From: Phalacrocorax aristotelis
Lineage: Eukaryota; Chordata; Aves; Suliformes; Phalacrocoracidae
DNA: 64,000 nucleotides
NCBI RefSeq assembly: GCF_949628215.1
Contig: NC_134282.1
Coordinates: forward strand, 4,943,001-5,007,000
Direction of reading: 5' to 3'
Position 1 is the stretch's first letter. The number at the start of each line of letters is the position of its first letter. The notes under the pieces were generated by a model. That model was not told where the DNA came from, made no database searches, and saw nothing but the letters and a program-made list of their open reading frames with translations. This document shows positions 57,616-64,000 of the stretch, in pieces. The translations under genes and the position numbers were made by a program.

Positions 57616-60355
57616 CGCCAAAAAGACTTTAAATGACTTTCCATTTTTTTCTTACCCAAAAGTGGCTTTGGAAACACAGCAGGAGTGCAAATAAAGGTAT
57701 AAAAGTGTTGGTCTAATCGGGCGTACAGTTCTCAGAACTTCATTACTCTTTGTTATCTGAAAAAACTGCAGATAAGGAAGCAAATGCCAGTGAGGCAGAA
57801 ATGCGTTGTCACATTGCAACTTTCTTTCATGCTAGGAGAGAGGTTTGTGAACGCTAACAGAAAGCCCAGGATCCAAAATTCAGTGCTAGGGTTCAGTCTT
57901 GTGAAGGAACAGCATTTTTAGAAATGAACTCAACTGAAAAATCCTTATCTTCCATGTAAATGGACATCTTGTTTAAATTCAGAGACCAAAAAACCTGGGG
58001 TTAAGTCTAAGACCCACAATTCAATTTGCATGTTGAGTAATTCAGACTGCAATAGAAGCTTTGTCACATTAAGGTTAGATCTTTCCTGTGGCTGTTCAAG
58101 TGGGGTCTGAAGACTTTTTAACGTGTTGCAGGATATTAAGGGGGGAAAGTTTGACCTACATCCATTTTTTTTTCAGACCCACTTCTGCAGGTTTCATCAC
58201 GCTTCCCATGTCTCGCACGTGGGACGTTGCTGAGGGCAGGATAGGTGCCCAATTGCCTACATACAATTTCATCAGGAAAGGTATATGATTTATTGCCCTG
58301 TAAAGGGTTTTGACGTGAAGCCTGTGAAAAGCACTATATAAATGCCAATACAATATAAAACGTCACACAACTACTTTACTCATTAATTCCGACCCTGTGC
58401 TTTTGTATTGGAGAGAAATGGGAGTGAAATATGAATGCGTTCCTGATGCTTTAAAGGGAAAAATGGGTTTGTGGATTTTATAAAGGCTGATATGTTAACC
58501 TGCCTTCGTGGTTCCTTTAAAGACAAGCAGAAAGAAGCCCACTCCTTGCCTGGTCATAACACTGTGAACGAAAACAGATAAAGCGCTGGCAAAGGAAAAC
58601 TCCCCGCTTGCGATGATGGTCCTTGGTCATGATCCTGCTCTCGCAACAGAAACAGATTATTTCAGGTTTTTACCTCAAAATGTCTTTTATTTCAATGATA
58701 CTGGCTGGAAGCCTTTCTGCTGTCACCTCATTATATTTTTCCCCCTTATATTTTGTCATATTATCCTCTTTAAACAGCTCAGTAACTGAAGCTTCCCCGG
58801 CCTTCGTGGCATTGGGCAGGCCCATTTTAGAGCGTGGCTTCGGCAAAGGAAAATGTGCTTCTCGGGAGTGCTTTACTCACCCGTTGGAGCTGAGCGGTGC
58901 TTGTTGCACCGGCCTTGTCGTGTTGCCCGAAGGGGACAACAGCTCCTCGAAGCCCAGATCTCACCAGTTCCCGGACCCTTCCTTCTGGGACGCCACTGGG
59001 GGAGGCCAGGGAGGAAGAGGAAGACCATGGAAGATGCCAAAAAAACCCCGTTCATCTTCCGCAGGGATTTTGCTAGCCTTGCCCAGTTCGCTTCGTGTAG
59101 CGCGAGCCAGCCTGGCCCAGTCGGTACAAATCACAAGGCTCTTGTGCCTAGCCAGCTGAGGTTTGCTCTCACCTGCTGACCCACTGCGCCATGGGGCTCT
59201 GGTTTTTTCAGACCTTCATACATCAGCTTTAACTATTGCTGAGTACCGAGTAAAATTTACTCTATTCCTTTATTTTTATCTCAGGTTGCTTTCCAAATTT
59301 TTTCCCCCTTCTGTGTTTCCCGGTGATTTTGATTATTTCTATTTTCGCTTTTAATAGGATGTTCGCTTTCTGCTGATCTCTGCTGACATTTTTCCCTTTT
59401 GATTTGTAGTACTATTAATTCCCCTCTGTTCAATGTTTTGTCTACAGTCAGAACATGTTTGTTTTTCTCTAGTGGCCTGTAATTACTTTCCCCCTCCTCC
59501 TCTTTAAGTTTTCCAATTACGTCTCCACTGATGCTCCTTTAAGAGCAAGCCGTCCTGGGGGTAACCTCTTGAGGATATGAGGATATGGCTTTTTGGGCCA
59601 GAAAGTGCTTTAAGCATTGGAAAGGAGCTTGAGTTGAGAATACTGATCGCCCCTCTTTTCGGTAAATTGGTAAATGAGGGTTTTTTTTGTTGCAGTTAGT
59701 TAATATGCGAGTCCTGAGTCCTGTTGCCTGTTTGGGGATGGTCCTGTATCGCCACCTTCTCGTGGGACTTAGGGGCAAGCCAACCCTGCTGCAGCGCCTT
59801 AAAACAGAGACCTCCAGCCCTTGGGTTTGGTGGAGCTTCTTCTCTCCGTTTCAGGCGAGGGATGGAGGGATGCTGGCTCGAAGGGGCCAGTGCAAAGTAA
59901 CCCTGGAAACCCGTGACAAAGTTGAAAATCAGATTCGGTCCTCCGGTGTCCCCATGTACCCCACTGACCCCCACCCTGGTGTTTCAATCTAGCCACTGGC
60001 CTCTTAATTTTTCTCTGTTTTTCTTTCAGTCTCAATGCTGTGAAAACCCGAGTTTTGCCGGGCAGAAACGAGATCTACTTCATAGTTGGCATGCCATACC
60101 ATTTTCGCAGGGAACTATTTCTAGAGGAGTATTTTGCACGGCTTCCTGGTATTCCGTACTTGTCTCTCCACCTCCGAATGCATTTCATTCTTCCCAACCC
60201 CAGTGTTTTCAGTGGCACTTTTACCAGGGGCAGGATAATTCCAGGCCTATCGGAAGCCCAGCCCAAGCCCTGGACTCCTGGTGAGCGTCTACACCCGAGC
60301 GCAGCAGCCCATTAAAACCGCTTTCGGCTTATTTTCTGCCTCACTCCTGACAGTT
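57616..60355. other. intergenic, no gene recognised
   Basis: No exon chain or RNA gene seen. A stretch at about 58,300-58,345 (AAAAGCACTATATAAATGCC) resembles the tail shared by several ancient LINE/SINE families. A 178-codon open frame at 58.6-59.2 kb has no domain features and mixes A/T-rich and GC-rich composition, so it is taken as chance. Confidence 0.45.
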
Positions 60356-60359
60356 GTCA

Positions 60360-60720
60360 GCGCGGGGTATTCACCCGCGCTCCCACCCGGGACCGGCCCG
60401 CAGCGCCCGTACCCTGCAGTGCCGCGCCTCGGACGCGTGGGGGCGCCGCAGACCGCGGAGCGCCGCGCAGAGGCCGCGCAGCACCGCGCAAGAGCCGCGC
60501 AAGGGCCGCGCAGCGCCGCGCAGGAACCGGGGCCAGATCCAGCCCCAACCGCGCAGCTCCGCAGGGCACCGCAGCTGTTCCTGCGCGCAACGAGCAGCGC
60601 AGCGCAGCGCAACGGGCTCCGCGGGCGCGCAGCCATTAGCCGCGGATTTGTCCCCAAAGACGGGTCGAGTAGCGTTATCGGGGGGGGTCGCAGCGGGGGC
60701 GCCGGCGTTTACTCCCTCCC
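60360..60720. promoter_or_regulatory. CpG island with GCCGCGCA minisatellite
   Basis: A short island, very rich in CpG, abruptly bordered by A/T-rich DNA. Its middle (about 60,450-60,525) is a variable tandem of GCCGCGCA-type units of about 9-14 bases, followed by CAGCG repeats near 60,595-60,612. It could be a promoter, but no coding exon was found beside it. GC-rich open frames in several phases here are shadows. Confidence 0.5.
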
Positions 60721-60811
60721 CCCCGCCTCAAAAGTCGTTTAAAAGCAACAGCGCTGGGCTCACACAGGAACGCTTTGTGCAGGCGTGTGCGTGAAGCACA
60801 GTGCAAAAGCC

Positions 60812-61317
60812 GGGGGGGGGGGGGGGAGAAGAAAAGAAAAAGGAAAAAAAAAGTGGTCGTAGTAGGTTTGTTAAGGAATCCGGTAAGTTATAGGGAGCAA
60901 AATTAAATGTCTGGTGCTTACACGACGGCATGTTTTACAAGGGAGAAGGAAACTGCGCAGAAAATGCATGGGCTTTTATTGTTGGTTTTCATTGCCTGTA
61001 TTGTGGTGGATGCTTTATGCTACGGAGAGCAAGTTTAATTGAACCAGATCGCTGATTTCATATAGTAGGGGGCATGGAGTGGTTTTTTTTTTCCTTTTTC
61101 TTTTTTTCTTTTTTTTTTTTTTCTTTTTTCTTTTTTTTTTTTTTTGTTGTTTTGTTTTCGGAGTTAACCGTTTCGGGGGCTAGAGGCAGGCAGGACCGGG
61201 CTCCGCAGCCTCCCAGTTTCGAGCCAGCAAATACAAACACATTACATAAAACCAAACACCGAGCCCGGTTATCAAAGCCTCAATCTCTCTCTATTATTTT
61301 CCCTTGGATTTAGTGGG

Positions 61318-61349
<32 letters not shown>

Positions 61350-61634
61350 TTTTTTTTTTTAATCGCATCTGTCGTTCCCAGCCTTTCCCAGGACTGCAAA
61401 GCAAAGTGGACAGCCTCCATGTGACCACCTAGTACAGGAGGCATTTTCTACTGGCAAACTTTGGAGCGGTTTTTCTCCCTTCCTTTCCTTCTGAGAGCTC
61501 AGCAAAAGCAAATGTGCAATCTATCCGGTGATTAAAGCCTCCGCATTTGTCTTCAGACTTACCGGGTTTATCCAAACTTTTTTTTTCTCTGTGAGTGTGT
61601 CTGTACCCCCGCCTCCCCCCCCCCCCCCCCCCCC
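60812..61634. repeat. cluster of homopolymer and dinucleotide tracts
   Basis: Within about 820 bases are G15 (60,812-60,826), a 73-base almost pure T tract (61,083-61,155), about eleven GT units followed by a T run (61,328-61,360), and C20 (61,615-61,634). The bases between are unique and hold no recognised gene. Confidence 0.85.
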
Positions 61635-61639
61635 TTTCT

Positions 61640-62500
61640 GTGCATTTGTAAAGTAGCCCCATCGAGCAATGATAAATATCCCTGTTGATCACTTGATTGA
61701 TTACCTCTCGGAAAGGTCACGCGGGCTCGCAGTAATTTCCTTTTGCCTAAGGCTCCCTTTTCACTTTTACTCCAGCACGACAGCTCCAAGTATACAGGAT
61801 CTTTATTTTTTGATTTTTAACCCCTAAATAGCTCCCCGAAAACAATGCGGTTGGTGAAAAAGAAGGAGGAAAAGCAGCCGGCGGGTCGGCGCTGCCCCAG
61901 CCCTCGGCGCGCTCTCCCGGGGCGGGTGTGGGGAGGGAGAGCCTCCCTCCCCTGCTCTCCTCGGCACCGAGAATTCGGATTTAAACAACCAGACAAGCTA
62001 TTAATTTACCCATGCTACCCAGGGTCCTGAACCCAATTAATTTCTAATAATTACAGCCCAAGGGGGCTGGAGAGATCCCTCTGCCTCTTTCTAGCCTTGC
62101 CACTTCGCGGCACCGAGGTCAGCGTATAATAATAAAGTGTATATTTTGAAAGTGATCAGCAGAACAGTGAGTTATTGCAATGAATGAAAATTGTTTCCAT
62201 TTTGGCTAATTGAGCCCGTGGCTGAAAGCTGGAGTTCTGAGACTAAATAAAGAGGACTGTTTCATTTCAACGTGGACTGGAAATCCCTGCGCAGCTTTTC
62301 GGTCACCCAGCAAGAAGCTTAATTTCTTAACAGCAAACCTGAAATCGAGCGTTGGGTAAACAGTATTAATAATTGCATTACAATGATTAAATTAATCTTA
62401 CTGGTAGCTAGGAGAATATAGATTGAGATTGAATAACACGATGTAAAGTTCACTGCACAAAGACAATAGCACAACAAATACCTCGATGAAGAATTCCAAC
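61640..62500. other. TAAT-rich non-coding block, possible conserved enhancer
   Basis: The block has many homeodomain-type cores (TTAATTTACC, AATTAATTTCTAATAATTAC, GCTAATTGAG) and low simple-repeat content between two GC-rich areas. No open frame of interest or splice chain was seen. It looks like the kind of conserved non-coding DNA found beside developmental regulators such as MECOM, but conservation cannot be judged from one sequence. Confidence 0.3.
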
Positions 62501-62650
62501 TTTTCTCCAAGTGGGCTGCGGGGCTCGTTCAATTATAATTTAAGGAAGAGAAAATTTCCTGTTACGGGGAACGCACTGAAACCTGCGTGCGAGGGGATGC
62601 GTTTGCTCTCCCAGCCTGTGACAGAAACAGATTTAATTCCACCCCTCCAT

Positions 62651-62714
62651 CAAAAACAAAAACAAACAAACAAACAAAAAACCAACAAGCCAAGCAAACA
62701 AACAAACAAAACCA
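62651..62714 (+). repeat. imperfect (CAAA)n tract
   Basis: A run of CAAAA/CAAA units with a few interruptions (ACCAACAAGCC), ending in ACCACCACCCCC. It has no recognised retroposon body next to it. Confidence 0.8.
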
Positions 62715-62749
62715 CCACCCCCAAACCCCACATTTAAATATTTCTTTCT

Positions 62750-63860
62750 GCCCGTGGATGTGCTGAAAACGCCCCGGCGGCTTCCCACCCGGGAGGGACC
62801 GGCGGCTGCCTGCGCGGAGAAGCCCGAACGAAACGGATTTCCCGGGGGGGCGGCCGGGATATTTCGGGGACGGGGACGAACCCGGCGGGGCTGCGGCGGG
62901 TGACCCCGGGGGGCGGCCCGGGGCGGGCGGCGCGGCACCTGCCGGGGCTCCCGGGGCCGCTGGGACGGCGGGCAGGTGGCGGTGACAGGCGGGGGCGGCC
63001 GGGGTCACGGCTGACACCCCACACCCCCCCCTCCCGCCACCCCGGGAAACGCGCATCTGCGCGCCCGACCCGGCCACTGGGCTCCCCACGCGTGTTCCCC
63101 GCCGCGCCGGGATCGGCCGCCCCGGTCCTTCGCCCGGACTGCCTTTGACAGGGTCTCCGTTTATAACCGGCGGCGGGGAGGGGGGGTGGGGGAGTTTTAC
63201 AAAGTCCCCGGGCGTTTTCCAAGCGCGGGGCGGTGCGGGGGGGGTGATTTGGGGAACCCCCCGGTGCAGCCCCGCAAGAAGAGGGACCGCCTGCGAGCGA
63301 GGTCTGGGGTCTCCGGCCCCCGTGGGCAGCCCCGGGCCCGCTCTTCCCCCGCGGGGGGATCGGCTCCCCGGCACACCCCGGCCCTGCCTCCGCCAGGACC
63401 CTCCCCGGGACACCCCGGGCTGGGCACCCCGGGGGGTGCGAGCGGCGGCGGGGGCCGGTCTGTGGCTGCGGGAGGCCGAGCCCGGTACGGGTGCGCGGTC
63501 GCGCAGCACCCTTCTTGGGGTGGGGGGCTGGGGGACATTGGGTGCACCCCTGCCCGGGGGTGAGGGGGTGGGCAGGGAGCAGCTGCGTGACCCTGATTTT
63601 AAAAAAAAATATAAAAATCTAATTTGCAAATTAAAAATAACGACGGGCTTCAAGGACGGCTCCGCGGAGCGGGTTCAAGTGTTTGCGCCTGTCTGGGGGG
63701 AGCGGCGTGGGATGCGCGGTGCCCCCGCCCCACGGCCCGGGCCCTTGTCACGGGTGGGGTGTGGTGGCGGTGGGGGAGGCTTCACGGGCGGCCCCGACCC
63801 ACTGCCCCGGCAGCCCAGGGGTGTGTGTGTGTGGGGGGTGGGTATTTGGGGAGGGGGGGG
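62750..63860. promoter_or_regulatory. large CpG island, candidate upstream MECOM promoter
   Basis: About 1.1 kb with very high G+C and frequent CpG, many GGGCGGG/GGGGCGG boxes, and long G and C runs. It is the strongest CpG island outside the MYNN and TERC promoters. In the conserved order the next gene after TERC is MECOM, transcribed rightward, so this could be its distal (MDS1) promoter. The MDS1 first coding exon (starting MRSKGRARKL) was looked for and not found, so the assignment is inference. Multi-frame long open frames here are compositional. Confidence 0.35.
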
Positions 63861-64000
63861 GGTTTGAAGGGGGAAAGGGCGATGCTGAGGATTTTATTAA
63901 AACAAAAAGTTGAGCAGCGTGTATGTACTGGCGCAGCACCCAGTCTGAAAGATTGTAATTTTCTTTTATGGTGTCTGGCAGGATTTGCAACAGATATTAA

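Noticed and set aside
58623-59159. 178-codon plus-strand open frame
   Set aside because: It mixes a hydrophobic A/T-rich start with a Gly/Pro/Ser-rich GC part and has no family resemblance; probably chance.
60354-60794. Overlapping Ala/Arg-rich frames in the small CpG island
   Set aside because: They are produced by the GCCGCGCA repeat, which is open in several frames at once.
61074-61313. 79-codon Phe-rich open frame and its Lys-rich antisense
   Set aside because: They are simply translations of the T tract.
61836-62030. Possible MDS1/MECOM first coding exon
   Set aside because: The frame starts MRLVKKKEEKQ, not the MRSKGRARKL expected for MDS1, and no suitable donor follows.
62562-63653. 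363-codon minus-strand open frame
   Set aside because: It is Pro/Gly/Arg-rich across a CpG island, with long frames also open on the other strand and in other phases; no domain, splice or start support.

Overview
The window is avian nuclear DNA. Introns are short and interspersed repeats are few. There is one CR1 LINE 3' end, the typical bird retroposon, at about 57.45-57.62 kb. The telomerase RNA at 41.6 kb resembles recalled chicken TR in its 5' end and template region but is not identical to it, so this is a bird other than chicken, or at least not the reference chicken allele.

The gene order is the conserved block known from human 3q26.2, read here as LRRC31 (+, last exon only), LRRIQ4 (-), LRRC34 (+), MYNN (-), tRNA-Val(AAC) (-), TERC (+). 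The interval after TERC should run toward MECOM, but no MECOM coding exon was recognised. The mammalian neighbour ACTRT3 is not seen between MYNN and TERC.

Region by region: 0.2-0.5 kb is the final LRRC31 exon. From 4.36 to 9.14 kb all five LRRIQ4 exons can be placed, but the gene is broken by three in-frame stop codons, two frame shifts and a lost splice acceptor, so it is annotated as a pseudogene. From 10.69 to 20.62 kb lie ten coding exons of an intact LRRC34 (1,257 nt, 418 aa). From 27.79 to 36.69 kb lie seven coding exons of intact MYNN (1,848 nt, 615 aa; BTB domain plus eight C2H2 zinc fingers), with a long 3' UTR and a CpG-island promoter near 37.4 kb carrying YY1, ETS and paired ZNF143-type motifs. 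A tRNA-Val(AAC) with its Pol III terminator follows at 37.85-37.92 kb. TERC occupies about 41.60-42.09 kb with template, pseudoknot, CR4/5, H box and ACA box all visible, and a CCAAT/TATA-type promoter just upstream.

From 42.9 to 60.3 kb no gene was recognised. The last 3.7 kb holds two GC-rich islands (60.36-60.72 and 62.75-63.86 kb), a cluster of homopolymer and dinucleotide tracts, and a TAAT-rich block that could be regulatory DNA upstream of MECOM; that assignment is inference from synteny only.

The genes are not an operon and act in different processes: TERC templates telomere addition, MYNN is a transcription factor, and LRRC34 and LRRC31 are leucine-rich-repeat proteins. The most notable observations are the TERC locus with a strong G-quadruplex candidate in its pseudoknot junction, degenerate CCCTAAA repeats about 260 bp upstream of its start, and the decayed LRRIQ4 gene.
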